Part shown: piece by piece, positions 1 to 10,000 of the stretch
Numbering within the stretch: position 1 is the first letter of the stretch
Layout: each line of letters opens with the position of its first letter
NCBI GenBank assembly: GCA_029782295.1
Contig: JAKOVB010000168.1
Span: 62,001-126,000 of the forward strand
Direction of reading: 5' to 3'
Length of the DNA stretch: 64,000 bases
DNA from: Pseudomonadota bacterium
Lineage (GTDB): Bacteria > Pseudomonadota > Gammaproteobacteria > Burkholderiales > Methylophilaceae
The notes under the pieces: generated by a model
Seen by the model: the letters and a program-made list of their open reading frames with translations, nothing else
Databases searched by the model: none
Told to the model about the DNA's origin: nothing
Program-made: the position numbers and the translations under genes

Positions 1-669
1 AATCTGTTCGATCTGGAAAATATCACGGTTGACGATGTCATGACGGCGCACACGCAGATCGAGGCGGTGGACTTCGACGATACACCGGAAAATATCCTGC
101 AGCAGATCGCGACCTGCCACCATACCCGTTTGCTGGTGCGTCAGGGAGCCAACGAAGAGGTGGTTGGTATCCTCCATGTGCGCAAGGTCATGCACCAGAC
201 CCGGCATGGAGAACTGACGCGTGAAACCCTGCGCGAGGTGATGGCAGAGCCTTACTACGTGCCCTCGGGGACGCCTCTGTATACGCAATTGCAGCAGTTC
301 CAGGAAAAGCAGCAGCGTCTTGGGCTGGTCGTCGATGAATACGGCGAACTCAAGGGGTTGGTCACGCTGGAGGACATCCTGGAGGAGATCGTCGGCGACT
401 TCACTACGCAGTCACCCTCCCGGACCGGCACCTATCACGAACAACCCGATGGCAGCTGGCTGGTGGATGGCGCCTCGCAGCTTCGGGACATCAACCGCAA
501 ATTGGGGCTGAATCTTCCGCTGGATGGCCCCAAGACCGTCAACGGCCTGGTGCTGGAGCACTTCGAGGATATCCCGGAACCCGGTACCAGCTTCCGCATC
601 GGTAGCCATACCCTGGAAGTCGTGCAGACGCATGAGCGTATCGTCAAGAGTGTGAAAATCTTTCCCTGA
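1..669 (+). CDS. CBS/CorC-HlyC domain protein (CNNM/CorB-like), 5' end missing
   Basis: The frame is open from base 1, so the gene begins upstream and only the last 222 codons are present. The visible part starts inside the first CBS domain (ITVDDVMTAHTQIEAVDF), continues with the second (residues about 90-130, with LVVDEYGELKGLVTLEDILE), and ends in the CorC/HlyC transporter-associated domain (DGSWLVDGASQLRDINRKLG onwards). This architecture belongs to the CNNM/CorB-CorC family, linked to magnesium or cobalt handling; a membrane DUF21 domain would lie in the missing part if it is a full CNNM protein. The usual MTPR after VDDV reads MTAH here. Function in this organism is inferred from family only. 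It ends 82 bases before clpS. Confidence 0.85.
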   Translation, partial: NLFDLENITVDDVMTAHTQIEAVDFDDTPENILQQIATCHHTRLLVRQGANEEVVGILHVRKVMHQTRHGELTRETLREVMAEPYYVPSGTPLYTQLQQFQEKQQRLGLVVDEYGELKGLVTLEDILEEIVGDFTTQSPSRTGTYHEQPDGSWLVDGASQLRDINRKLGLNLPLDGPKTVNGLVLEHFEDIPEPGTSFRIGSHTLEVVQTHERIVKSVKIFP

Positions 670-751
670 CCCTCGTCACGAATCCTTTTGCGTTTCGGGG
701 TTGAAAAATTCCCGATTCGGCTCAAAATAGCCCAAGAACCTGTTTTTCATT

Positions 752-1063
752 ATGCCCAAGACCAGATCGCAAGAAACCGTTTTTGCCGAGCCGACCACTA
801 CCCGGCAGAAGCCGCCACCCCTGTTCAAGGTGCTGCTGCTGAACGACGATTTCACGCCGATGGATTTTGTGGTGGAGGTGCTGCAGAAGTTTTTTGCGAA
901 AACCCGTGAACAGGCGACGCAAATCATGCTCAAAGTGCATAATGAAGGCGCAGGGCTATGCGGCATCTACACGCGGGATATCGCTGAAACCAAGGTTAAT
1001 CAGGTTGCAACCTATGCACAGGAACATCAACATCCGCTGCAGTGCGTGATGGAGGAAAATTGA
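752..1063 (+). CDS. clpS: ATP-dependent Clp protease adaptor ClpS
   Basis: A 103-residue protein of normal length for ClpS, the adaptor that hands N-end-rule substrates to ClpA. The N-terminal tail (residues 1-24) is flexible and polar, as expected for the part that enters the ClpA pore. The conserved core follows: [17 protein letters not shown] at residues 28-44 and [16 protein letters not shown] at 61-76, which build the pocket for the N-terminal residue and the ClpA-binding face. Its stop codon is separated by a single base from the GTG start of clpA, so the two are almost certainly co-translated. Confidence 0.96.
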   Translation: MPKTRSQETVFAEPTTTRQKPPPLFKVLLLNDDFTPMDFVVEVLQKFFAKTREQATQIMLKVHNEGAGLCGIYTRDIAETKVNQVATYAQEHQHPLQCVMEEN

Positions 1064-1064
1064 A

Positions 1065-3350
1065 GTGATAGCCCAAGAGCTGGAAGTCTCGCTACATATG
1101 GCGTTTATGGACGCCCGTCAGAAACGACATGAGTTGATCACGGTCGAGCACCTGTTGCTGGCGATGATCGACAACCCGACCGCGGCCCAGGTGTTGCGTG
1201 CCTGTGGCGCCAATCTGGAAGGCTTGCGTCGCGAACTGACCAATTACATCGAAGAGCATACTCCGACCGTGACCGGCAGTGACGAGGTCGACACCCAGCC
1301 GACGCTGGGTTTTCAGCGCGTCATCCAGCGTGCGATTCTCCACGTGCAGTCTTCCGGCAAGAAAGAAGTGACGGGCGCCAACGTTCTGGTCGCCATTTTT
1401 GGCGAGAAGGATTCCCATGCCGTGTTTTTCCTGCATCAGCAGGGCGTTACCCGTCTGGATGTGGTCAACTTCATTTCCCATGGGATTTCAAAAGTCACGG
1501 AAAACAGCGCCAAGCGTACTGAGCCTGAACCTGAGGTCGAAGGTGAGACGCCGGCTGGCGGCGCACTGGAAAACTACACACTGAACCTGAATGCGCAGGT
1601 GCAGGCAGGCAAGATCGATCCGCTGATCGGGCGTGGTCTGGAGCTCGAGCGCGTCGTCCAGACCTTGTGCCGCCGTCGCAAGAACAACCCCTTGCTGGTG
1701 GGGGAAGCTGGGGTGGGAAAAACCGCCATCGCTGAAGGTCTGGCTCGACGTATCGTTGAAGGCAACGTGCCGGATGTGCTGGCCGATGCCACCATTTATT
1801 CCCTGGACATGGGGGCATTGCTGGCCGGGACCAAGTACCGCGGTGATTTCGAGCAACGCCTGAAAGCGGTGCTGAAATCGCTGTCAGACCAGAAGCATGC
1901 AATCCTGTTCATCGATGAGATCCATACCCTGATCGGCGCCGGTTCCGCCAGTGGCGGTACGCTGGATGCTTCCAATCTGCTGAAGCCAGCCCTGTCGAAT
2001 GGATCGTTGAAGTGTATCGGTGCCACGACTTATCAGGAATACCGTGGCGTGTTCGAGAAGGACCATGCCCTGTCGCGTCGATTCCAGAAGGTCGACGTGG
2101 TCGAACCCAGTGTCGCGGAAACGGTGGAAATCCTGAAGGGGCTGAAGTCTCGGTTCGAGGAACACCATAGTGTGAAATATACGGCCTCCGCCCTGAATAC
2201 CGCTGCGGAGCTTTCGGCCAAGTACATCAACGATCGCCACCTGCCTGACAAGGCCATCGACGTCATTGATGAAGCGGGCGCTGCGCAGCGTATCCTGCCG
2301 AAATCCAGGCAGAAGAAAGTGATTGGCAACAAGGAGATCGAGGACATCATCGCCAAGATCGCGCGCATCCCGCCGAAAAATATCACCAGCGACGACCGTA
2401 ATGCGCTGAAGACACTGGACCGGGACCTGAAGGCGGTGGTGTTCGGCCAGGATCCTGCCATCGATGCGCTGGCGGCGGCCGTCAAGATGGCCCGTAGCGG
2501 CCTCGGTAACGCCCAGAAACCGATCGGCGCTTTCCTGTTCTCCGGCCCGACCGGGGTCGGCAAGACCGAAGTGGCTCGCCAGCTGGCCTATACACTGGGT
2601 ATCGAACTGATCCGTTTCGACATGTCCGAGTACATGGAACGTCACGCTGTGTCCCGTCTCATCGGTGCCCCGCCGGGGTATGTCGGTTTCGAGCAGGGTG
2701 GCCTGCTGACCGAAGCCATTACCAAGCATCCCTATTGCGTGTTGTTGCTGGACGAAATTGAGAAGGCGCATCCGGACATTTTCAATATTCTGTTGCAGGT
2801 GATGGACCATGGTACGCTGACCGACAACAATGGCCGCAAGGCGGATTTCCGTAACGTCACCATTATCATGACGACGAACGCAGGTGCCGAATCACTGTCC
2901 CGCGGCAGCATGGGGTTTACGGCAATCAAGGAGTCCGGGGACGAGATGGCGGAAATCAAGCGTCTGTTCACACCGGAGTTCCGCAACCGGCTGGACGCCA
3001 TCGTGTCCTTCCGCCCGCTGGACCAAGACATCATCATGCGCGTGGTCGACAAGTTCCTCATCCAGCTGGAACATCAGCTGCACGAGAAGAAGGTCGACGC
3101 CGTGTTTACCGATGCCCTGAAGGCCTTCCTCGCCAAGCGCGGATTCGATCCGCTGATGGGGGCCCGGCCCATGGCTCGCCTGATCCAGGACACCATCCGT
3201 CGTGCCTTGGCCGACGAACTTCTGTTCGGTCGTCTGTCCGAAGGGGGGCAGGTGATCGTGGATGTGGGACCTGACGACAAGATCGTGCTTGAATTCCCCT
3301 CCTCCGGGTTGGACAACAAGCCCGAACTGGCAGCTAACCACGCCGGTTAG
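1065..3350 (+). CDS. clpA: ATP-dependent Clp protease ATP-binding subunit ClpA
   Basis: A 761-residue AAA+ unfoldase that feeds substrates to the ClpP peptidase. It has the double Clp_N repeat (about residues 1-145), a first AAA+ module with Walker A GEAGVGKT (213-220) and Walker B FIDEIHTL, and a second module with Walker A GPTGVGKT (about 494-501), Walker B LLLDEIEKAHPD and the ClpB D2-small C-terminal domain. There is no long coiled-coil middle domain, which separates it from ClpB. Translation starts at GTG 1065, one base after the clpS stop. The tripeptide expected to dock ClpP (IGL or IGF in most ClpA) appears to read MGF in RGSMGFTAIKE. clpP is not in the window. Confidence 0.96.
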   Translation: MIAQELEVSLHMAFMDARQKRHELITVEHLLLAMIDNPTAAQVLRACGANLEGLRRELTNYIEEHTPTVTGSDEVDTQPTLGFQRVIQRAILHVQSSGKKEVTGANVLVAIFGEKDSHAVFFLHQQGVTRLDVVNFISHGISKVTENSAKRTEPEPEVEGETPAGGALENYTLNLNAQVQAGKIDPLIGRGLELERVVQTLCRRRKNNPLLVGEAGVGKTAIAEGLARRIVEGNVPDVLADATIYSLDMGALLAGTKYRGDFEQRLKAVLKSLSDQKHAILFIDEIHTLIGAGSASGGTLDASNLLKPALSNGSLKCIGATTYQEYRGVFEKDHALSRRFQKVDVVEPSVAETVEILKGLKSRFEEHHSVKYTASALNTAAELSAKYINDRHLPDKAIDVIDEAGAAQRILPKSRQKKVIGNKEIEDIIAKIARIPPKNITSDDRNALKTLDRDLKAVVFGQDPAIDALAAAVKMARSGLGNAQKPIGAFLFSGPTGVGKTEVARQLAYTLGIELIRFDMSEYMERHAVSRLIGAPPGYVGFEQGGLLTEAITKHPYCVLLLDEIEKAHPDIFNILLQVMDHGTLTDNNGRKADFRNVTIIMTTNAGAESLSRGSMGFTAIKESGDEMAEIKRLFTPEFRNRLDAIVSFRPLDQDIIMRVVDKFLIQLEHQLHEKKVDAVFTDALKAFLAKRGFDPLMGARPMARLIQDTIRRALADELLFGRLSEGGQVIVDVGPDDKIVLEFPSSGLDNKPELAANHAG

Positions 3351-3391
3351 GCCCCCGTTTTTCTTGCCGTACGGACGCGGGTAAATTAGAG

Positions 3392-3420
3392 TTTACTAAT
3401 ATACTTGCGTTTGATACATT
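3392..3420 (+). promoter_or_regulatory. Putative sigma-70 promoter of sqr with an overlapping inverted repeat
   Basis: TTTACT and TACATT are spaced by 17 bases, 50 bases before the sqr start; each matches four of six consensus bases. An ATTAG-N6-CTAAT inverted repeat (about 3385-3400) overlaps the -35 box and could be an operator. A small hairpin CGCCAT-GGTG-ATGGCG (3432-3447) sits in the leader just before the ribosome site AAGGGAG. Promoter activity is inference. Confidence 0.4.
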
Positions 3421-3469
3421 GTCTCCATAGACGCCATGGTGATGGCGCCACGATGAAGGGAGATGCAAA

Positions 3470-4756
3470 ATGGCACACGTGGTAGTTCTTGGGGCCGGGA
3501 TCGGCGGCATGCCGATGGCCTATGAGTTGCGCGAGACGTTACGGGCGGAGGATCGGGTGACCGTCATCTCCGAGTCCCCCGACTTTCAGTTTGTTCCTTC
3601 CAATCCCTGGGTAGCCGTTAACTGGCGCAAGCGTGAGGACATTACCTTCCCGATCGCGCCCTATCTGGCGCGCAAGAATATTGCTTTCCTGCCCACCGGC
3701 GCCAAGCGGGTACATCCGGAAGAGAACCGGGTGGAGCTTCTGGACGGTAGCAGCATTACCTACGACTATCTGGTGATCGCGACCGGTCCTCGTCTGGCGT
3801 TCGAGGAAGTCGAAGGGCTCGGCCCGGCTGGCCATACCCATTCCATCTGTCATGTCGATCATGCGGTCGAAGCGTCCAGGCATTGGGACAGTTTCGTCAA
3901 GGATCCCGGCCATATCATTATCGGAGCAGTTCAGGGCGCATCTTGCTACGGACCAGCCTATGAATTTGCCTTCATCATGGAAACGGATTTGCGCCGTCGT
4001 CGCATCCGCGACCGGGTGCCGATGACTTTCGTAACGTCCGAACCTTATATCGGCCACCTTGGGCTTGGGGGGGTCGGTGACTCGAAAGGGTTCCTCGAAT
4101 CCATGTTCCGTGACCGCCACATCAAGTCGATCTGCAATGCCAAGGTGAACAAGGTCGAGGCTGGCAAGATGTACGTGACCGAGCATGATGACAACGGGCA
4201 ACCGAAGAAGGAACACGTACTGGAATTCAAATACTCGATGATGCTGCCGGCGTTCAAGGGCGTCGATGCCGTGATCGGTATCGAGGGACTGACCAACCCG
4301 CGCGGGTTCATCCTGATCGACCCCTATCAGCGCAACCCGAAGTTCCAGAACATATTCGCTGTCGGCGTGTGTGTGGCAATCCCTCCAGTCGAGGCGACTC
4401 CGATCCCCGTCGGAGCCCCCAAGACCGGTTACATGATCGAAACCATGGTGACGGCCGTGGCGCACAATATCCGTGCCCTGCTGGATGGTCGCGAACCTGC
4501 GAACAAACCGACGCTGGATGCCGTCTGCCTGGCCGATCTGGGTGACCGCGGTGCCGCGTTCGTCGCATCGCCGCAGATCCCGCCGAGAAATATCAACTGG
4601 TTCGTGAAGGGCTGGTGGGTGCACTGGGCCAAGGTGGCTTTCGAAAAATACTTCATTCGCAAGATGAAGATAGGCAGCACCGAGCCGGTTTACGAGAAAT
4701 ACATGATGCGACTGATGGGGGTTCGCAAGCTCAAGGCGGGCAAGGAAGGCTCCTGA
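3470..4756 (+). CDS. sqr: Sulfide:quinone oxidoreductase
   Basis: A 428-residue FAD-dependent oxidoreductase that oxidises sulfide to sulfur or polysulfide and reduces quinone at the cytoplasmic membrane. The N-terminus carries the dinucleotide fold VVVLGAGIGGMPMAYEL. All three catalytic cysteines known from the Acidithiobacillus ferrooxidans enzyme have counterparts: Cys127 (HSICHVDHA), Cys159 (GASCYGPAYEF) and Cys353 (DAVCLADLGDRG). The C-terminal part ends in the amphipathic region WVHWAKVAFEKYFIRKMKIG, which in that enzyme holds the protein to the membrane and lines the quinone pocket. It stands alone between its own promoter region and a strong terminator. This is the clearest sign of a sulfur-oxidising lifestyle in the window. 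Confidence 0.95.
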   Translation: MAHVVVLGAGIGGMPMAYELRETLRAEDRVTVISESPDFQFVPSNPWVAVNWRKREDITFPIAPYLARKNIAFLPTGAKRVHPEENRVELLDGSSITYDYLVIATGPRLAFEEVEGLGPAGHTHSICHVDHAVEASRHWDSFVKDPGHIIIGAVQGASCYGPAYEFAFIMETDLRRRRIRDRVPMTFVTSEPYIGHLGLGGVGDSKGFLESMFRDRHIKSICNAKVNKVEAGKMYVTEHDDNGQPKKEHVLEFKYSMMLPAFKGVDAVIGIEGLTNPRGFILIDPYQRNPKFQNIFAVGVCVAIPPVEATPIPVGAPKTGYMIETMVTAVAHNIRALLDGREPANKPTLDAVCLADLGDRGAAFVASPQIPPRNINWFVKGWWVHWAKVAFEKYFIRKMKIGSTEPVYEKYMMRLMGVRKLKAGKEGS

Positions 4757-4769
4757 TCTGTCTGGCAAC

Positions 4770-4798
4770 AAAAAAGGCCGCGATGAGCGGCCTTTTTT
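4770..4798. terminator. Bidirectional intrinsic terminator between sqr and the hydrolase gene
   Basis: A GC-rich hairpin GGCCGC-GATGA-GCGGCC is flanked by a run of A on the left and a run of T on the right, so it can end transcription from both convergent genes. Confidence 0.9.
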
Positions 4799-4812
4799 AT
4801 GAGATACAAGTT

Positions 4813-5550
4813 TTACAGCGTCCTGCCGAACAGTTGTAGCGCGAGCTGGTAGCCGGTCATGGCCAGTTGCGGGTCGTAGCGTTCGCCTTCGTCACGCATG
4901 AAGGCATGCTGGCCGTTGAACTCATGCCAGGTGAAGACCAGCCCCGGGGTGGCGTGCAGGTCACGGTAGATTTCGGCGCGTTTCTCACCCGGAATGTGCG
5001 GGTCCTGTTTACCCCAGATCATCAGCAGTTCGCCCTTGATTTCGTTGCGGCGTTCCATACTGTGCTGGCCCGGCTGGTTGGGGATGATGTTGGTGTGCAG
5101 GTCGGTGGCGTAGAAGCAGGCGGTCGCCTTGATTTCCGGTTGCAGTGCGGCACGGAAAGCCAGATGGCCGCCGATGCAGAACCCCATGGCGCCCACGGTA
5201 CCGCTGCACCATGGCTGTTGCTGTACCCATTCGATCAGAACGCGGTTATCGCTGTCATAAGACTCCACCGGCTTGGCGGCCTTGTCGGCATTGCCCTTGT
5301 CGCGCCCTGCATCGTCGTAGCCCAGTACAGTGCCGATCGGGTTCAGTTCGTGGAACACTTCCGGGACCAGGACAGCGTAGCCGTGTCCGGCCATCAGGCG
5401 CGCGGCGCGTTCGATCGGGCCGGTCTGCTGGAAGATTTCGGAGTAGAACAGGATGGCGGGGTAACGGCCTTCGCCGGCCGGGCGGTGCACGTAGGTGCGC
5501 ATGGTGCCGGTCGGGGTCGACAGGTCAACGGTATGGCTCTGAATGATCAC
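4813..5550 (-). CDS. Dienelactone hydrolase family protein
   Basis: A 245-residue alpha/beta hydrolase of the DLH family. The triad is recognisable: nucleophile Cys125 in GFCIGG, Asp183 in WGKQDPHIP, and His215 in NGQHAFMRDEGERYD. The family includes carboxymethylenebutenolidase, but this copy has no aromatic-degradation genes around it, so the substrate is unknown. It ends against the terminator shared with sqr and lies downstream of pyrD on the opposite side of a short gap. The start is ATG 5550, preceded by AGGAGCATTCC on the minus strand. Confidence 0.85.
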   Translation of the reverse strand: MIIQSHTVDLSTPTGTMRTYVHRPAGEGRYPAILFYSEIFQQTGPIERAARLMAGHGYAVLVPEVFHELNPIGTVLGYDDAGRDKGNADKAAKPVESYDSDNRVLIEWVQQQPWCSGTVGAMGFCIGGHLAFRAALQPEIKATACFYATDLHTNIIPNQPGQHSMERRNEIKGELLMIWGKQDPHIPGEKRAEIYRDLHATPGLVFTWHEFNGQHAFMRDEGERYDPQLAMTGYQLALQLFGRTL

Positions 5551-5613
5551 GGAATGCTCCTGATGGTTCGTTTTATTGATTGGGCGCTATTTTACATGGC
5601 TTGAGTGACGAGA

Positions 5614-6627
5614 TCACCCCAGCGCTGCGCACACGTCGTTCACCAGGTCCGGGCCGCGGTAGACGAGACCGCTGTAGACCTGGACCAGGCTGGCCCCGGC
5701 GGCGATCTTTTCCTGGGCGTCGATGCCTTCCAGGATGCCGCCCACGCCGATGATGGGAATCTCCTTGCCCAGCGCCAGTGACAACTGCTTGATCACGGCG
5801 GTGGACTTGAGGCGGACCGGGGCGCCGGACAGGCCGCCAGCCTCTTCGGCGTTTGGCAGCCCCTCCACGCCTTCACGGGAGAGTGTGGTGTTGGTCGCGA
5901 TCACGGCGTCGATGCGGTGTGCCAGCAGCAGATCGGCGATTTCCAGAATCTGCTCGGTGACCAGATCCGGTGCGATCTTGAGCGCGATGGGGACGTACCT
6001 GCCGTGGGTGTCGGCGAGTTGGGCCTGTTCCTGCTTGAGCGCGGACAGCAGGCCTTCAAGGGCTTCCTTATCCTGCAACTGGCGCAGGTTCTTGGTGTTG
6101 GGGGAAGAGATATTGACCGTGACATAGCTGGCGTGGGCGTACACCTTGCGCAGGCAGATCAGGTAGTCCTCTGTTGCCCGCTCGATCGGGGTGTCGAAGT
6201 TCTTGCCGATGTTGATGCCGAGGATGCCGCGGTATCGTGCACGTTGCACATTGCGGATCAGGGCGTCGACGCCGTCGTTGTTGAAGCCGAAGCGGTTGAT
6301 GATGCCTTGTGCCTGCGGCACCCGGAACAGGCGTGGCTTGGGGTTGCCGGGCTGCGGTCGCGGCGTGACCGTGCCGACCTCGATGAAACCGAAGCCCAGA
6401 GCGGCCAGCGCGTCGATATAGGCACCGTTCTTGTCCAGGCCAGCCGCGAGGCCGACCGGGTTGGGAAAGTCCAGCCCCATGACATGTCGCGGGCGGCACG
6501 GTGCGGGGTGGGCGAAAAGGCGGTCGATACCGGTCGCGTGGCTGAACTTCAGCGAAGCGAGGGTGACGTGGTGTGCACGTTCTGCATCGAGGCGGAAAAG
6601 CAGGGGGCGGATGAGTTCGTAGATCAT
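5614..6627 (-). CDS. pyrD: Dihydroorotate dehydrogenase (quinone), class 2
   Basis: A 337-residue membrane-associated flavoenzyme that oxidises dihydroorotate to orotate in pyrimidine synthesis, passing electrons to quinone. The N-terminal helix [20 protein letters not shown] is the quinone-tunnel segment typical of class 2. FMN-binding motifs [10 protein letters not shown] and [19 protein letters not shown] follow, and the catalytic serine lies in [15 protein letters not shown] (Ser175, the same number as in E. coli). Phosphate-binding IIGVGGI and [12 protein letters not shown] close the barrel. Length is normal. Confidence 0.96.
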   Translation of the reverse strand: MIYELIRPLLFRLDAERAHHVTLASLKFSHATGIDRLFAHPAPCRPRHVMGLDFPNPVGLAAGLDKNGAYIDALAALGFGFIEVGTVTPRPQPGNPKPRLFRVPQAQGIINRFGFNNDGVDALIRNVQRARYRGILGINIGKNFDTPIERATEDYLICLRKVYAHASYVTVNISSPNTKNLRQLQDKEALEGLLSALKQEQAQLADTHGRYVPIALKIAPDLVTEQILEIADLLLAHRIDAVIATNTTLSREGVEGLPNAEEAGGLSGAPVRLKSTAVIKQLSLALGKEIPIIGVGGILEGIDAQEKIAAGASLVQVYSGLVYRGPDLVNDVCAALG

Positions 6628-6669
6628 CCGCCAATTTTACAGGATTCGCAGGGGCTGGCGTGACTGGGG

Positions 6670-7005
6670 TTAACAGTCGATCACGCAGATCTGCTCGGAC
6701 AAGCGGATCATGCGCTCGACCGGCGTGACCCAGACGATACCGTCACCTACCTGGCCGGTGTGGCCGACTTCGACCACGATCTGCAGGATGCCTTCCAGCA
6801 GTTCGTCCGGCACGACCATTTCGATGCGCACCTTGGGCGTATAGTCCGTGAGTTCCTCGCGGATGCCCTGCGACGGTTTCGCCACATGATGGCCGGCACC
6901 TTCCACCTTGCTGACGGTCATGCCCGGGAAATTGCGGATGTTGCGAAGCGCGGACCGGATCTTGGGCAAGCGATGCGGCTGAACGATGGCTTTGATTTCT
7001 TTCAT
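6670..7005 (-). CDS. Atypical PII-like protein of the metal-efflux operon (PII-NG type)
   Basis: A 111-residue protein with the PII fold: MKEIKAIVQPHRLPKIRSAL at the N-terminus and the second PII signature GDGIVWVTPVERMIRLSEQ near the end. The T-loop region (GAGHHVAKPSQGIREELTDY) lacks the YRGAEY segment with the uridylylated tyrosine, so it is not a normal GlnB/GlnK. It matches what is known of PII-NG proteins, which sit beside CzcA/CusA-type pumps. The start at 7005 is chosen because GAGGAA stands nine bases upstream; a TTG at 7020 would lie inside the pump's stop region. It is the last gene of the efflux operon. Ligand and partner are unknown; sensing of metal or nucleotide state is a guess. 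Confidence 0.82.
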   Translation of the reverse strand: MKEIKAIVQPHRLPKIRSALRNIRNFPGMTVSKVEGAGHHVAKPSQGIREELTDYTPKVRIEMVVPDELLEGILQIVVEVGHTGQVGDGIVWVTPVERMIRLSEQICVIDC

Positions 7006-7016
7006 CTTGATATTCC

Positions 7017-10000
7017 TCAAGCTTCAATTTTGGGTTCTTCGAATTGCCGGTACAAGGTCGGGAGTACGACCAGGGTCAGCAGGGTGGAGGTGATCAGGCC
7101 GCCGATGACCACGATGGCCAGCGGTTTCTGCACTTCCGACCCCGGGCCGGTGGCGAACAGGAAGGGTACGAGCCCCAGCATGGCGACGGTCGCTGTCATC
7201 ATGACCGGACGGAAGCGCTGCTTGCATCCCTGGATGATGGCATCCATCTGCGACAGGCCCTCTTCGCGCAGGCTGCGGATGTAGGACACCAGGACCACAC
7301 CATTCAGCACCGCGATGCCCCACAGGGCAATAAACCCTACGGAAGCGGGGACCGAAAGATACTGGCCAGTCACGAATAGCGCGATGACGCCCCCCATCGA
7401 GGCGAACGGCAACACCATGATGATCAGCGAAGCGAACCGGAGCGAGTTGAACAGCAGGAACAGCAGGAAGAAGATCGCCATGACCGTGATCGGGATGATG
7501 ATCATCAGGTGCCCCATCGCCCGTTCCATGTTCTGGAACTGGCCGCCGTATTCCAGATAATAGCCTTCCGGGAGCTTGAGCTTGCTGTCCAGTACGGTTT
7601 GCAGTTCGGCAACGAAACCACCCAGGTCCCTGTCCTTGACGTTGACCCCGACCACAATACGGCGCTTGCCGAGCTCGCGGCTGATCTGCGCAGGACCATC
7701 GCGGATCTCGATGCGGGCGATGTCGCGCAAGGCAACGCGCGCACCATTCGGCGACGTGACCAGGATGTTGCCGATAGCCTCGACGTCGTTGCGGAACGGT
7801 TCCGGGAAACGTACCGCGGCGCTGAAGCGGCGCTGGCCCTCATAGATTTCCGTGGCGATCTTGCCGCCAATGGCGGTTTCGATCAGGTCCTGCACGTCGG
7901 AAACATTGATGCCCTGGCGCGCGATCGCCTGGCGGTCGATGGTGATGTTCAGGTACTGCTGCCCCGAGACCTTTTCCACGCGCAGGTCTGTTGCCCCGCG
8001 CACGGTGCCGGCGATGCGGGCGATTTCCTCGGCCTTGGCCTTGAGGGTGCCCATGTCGTCACCGAACACCTTCACCGCCACATCGGAGCGCACGCCCGTC
8101 AGCAGTTCGTCAACGCGGTCCGAGATCGGCTGCGCCATGACAATCTGGACGCCGGGCAGGCCCTTGGCCAGGACTTCGCTCATCCTGTCCGCGATCGTGT
8201 CCTGAGTCCAGCCTGAGGGCCACTGGTCACGCGGTTTCAGGCTGATGATGGGCGTGGACTCGTTTTGTCCCTGGGGATCTGCCGGACTTTCACCTCGGCC
8301 GACCCCGGAGACGGCGGACAGTACGCCCGGCACCTTCTCCATGATCATCTTCATCGCCTCGGATTCCATCTTGATGGATTCCTCCAGCGAGATATTCGGC
8401 ATGCGGTTGATGCCGGGGACGACAGAGCCTTCCTTCATTTCCGGGATGAAGGCCGTGCCGAGGAAAGGCAACAGCATCAGCGTCCCGGCCAGCGCCCCCC
8501 CGGCGGCCATGATCGTGCTCTTCGGGTTGCCGAGCGACCAGTCCAGCAGTCTGAGGTAAGGGCGCTTCATGGCGGCGATCAGCTTGGTATCATCTCCGCT
8601 GCCGCCTTTCAGCAGATAGGAGCACATGACCGGCGACAGGGTCAGCGACAGGATCAGCGAGATCAGCAGGGCGATGGCGATGGTATAGGCGAGCGGCGCA
8701 AACATCTTGCCCTCCATGCCCTGTAGCGTCATCAGCGGCAGGAACACCAGGATGATGATGCCGACGCCGAACAGCACCGGAGTGCCGACTTCCGCAGCCG
8801 CTTCCAGCACGATCCGGATCCGGCTTTCGCCCTTGCGGTGACCCAGGTGATGGAAGGTGTTTTCCACCACCACCACCGAGCCGTCCACCATCAGGCCGAT
8901 GGCGATGGCCAGCCCTCCCAGTGACATGAGGTTGGCGGAGATGCCGTAGTGGTTCATCACCATGAACGTGATCAAAGGCGTCAGAATCAGCGTGCCGACC
9001 ACGATCAGGCTGGAACGGACGTCACCGAGGAACAGGAACAGGATGACGATCACCAGCAGCACGCCTTCGATCAGCACCTTGGTCACGGTATGCAGCGCGG
9101 CGTCCACCAGTTCGCTGCGGTCGTAGTAAGGCACGATCTGCAGTCCGCCGGGCAGCATGGCTTTCTCGTTGATTTCCTTGACGCGGGCCTTGATGCGAGT
9201 GACCACTTCCTTGGCGTTGCCGCCGCGCATCATCAGCACCACGCCGCCGACCGACTCGGTGTCGCCGTTCTTGACCACGGCGCCGACACGGACCTCATGG
9301 CCAAGTTGGACTTCGGCCACGTCGCGCATGTAGACCGGGACGCCGTTTTCTTCCTTCAGCACGATGTTGCGGATGTCTTCGAGGTTCTGGATCAGGCCGA
9401 CTCCCCGGATCAGGTACTGCTCCGCGAAGTGCGGCAGGACACCGCCGCCGCTGTTGGCGTTGTTGTTGGCCAGGGCCTGGTAGACGTCGTTCAGCTTGAT
9501 GCCGTAATGCGTCATGCGGTCAGGGTTGACCAGGGCCTGGTATTGCTTGACGTAGCCTCCTTGGGAGTTGATCTCCGCCACGCCGGGAATGCCGCGCAGC
9601 AACGGACGTACAATCCAGTCCTGAATGGCCCGCCGTTCTGTCAGTTCTTCGCGGGTCAGTGCGCGCTTGCCGTCATCCGGCCGGTCCAGGGTGTACTGGT
9701 AGACCTCCCCGAGACCGGTGGAGACAGGTCCCAGCACTGGCGTCACGCCTTGCGGCATGCGGTCCATGACTTCCATCAGGCGTTCCATGACGAGCTGGCG
9801 GGCAAAATAGACGTCAGTGTCATCGGTGAAGACCAGCGTGATCAGCGACAGGCCGTTCTTGTTGAGCGAGCGCATTTCCGTCAGTCCCGGCAGGCCGGTC
9901 ATGGAGATTTCCAGCGGAACGGTGATGAAGCGTTCGACTTCTTCAGGGGATCGGCCGGTCGCCTGTGCGGCAATCTGCACCTGGATGTTGGTGACGTCAG

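Noticed and set aside
701-729. Possible promoter TTGAAA-N17-AAAATA before clpS
   Set aside because: The -10 box is too weak to support a call, and the short spacing that would make a sigma-32 site is absent.
3539-4771. 410-codon open frame on the minus strand
   Set aside because: Antisense shadow of sqr, and it runs into the terminator.
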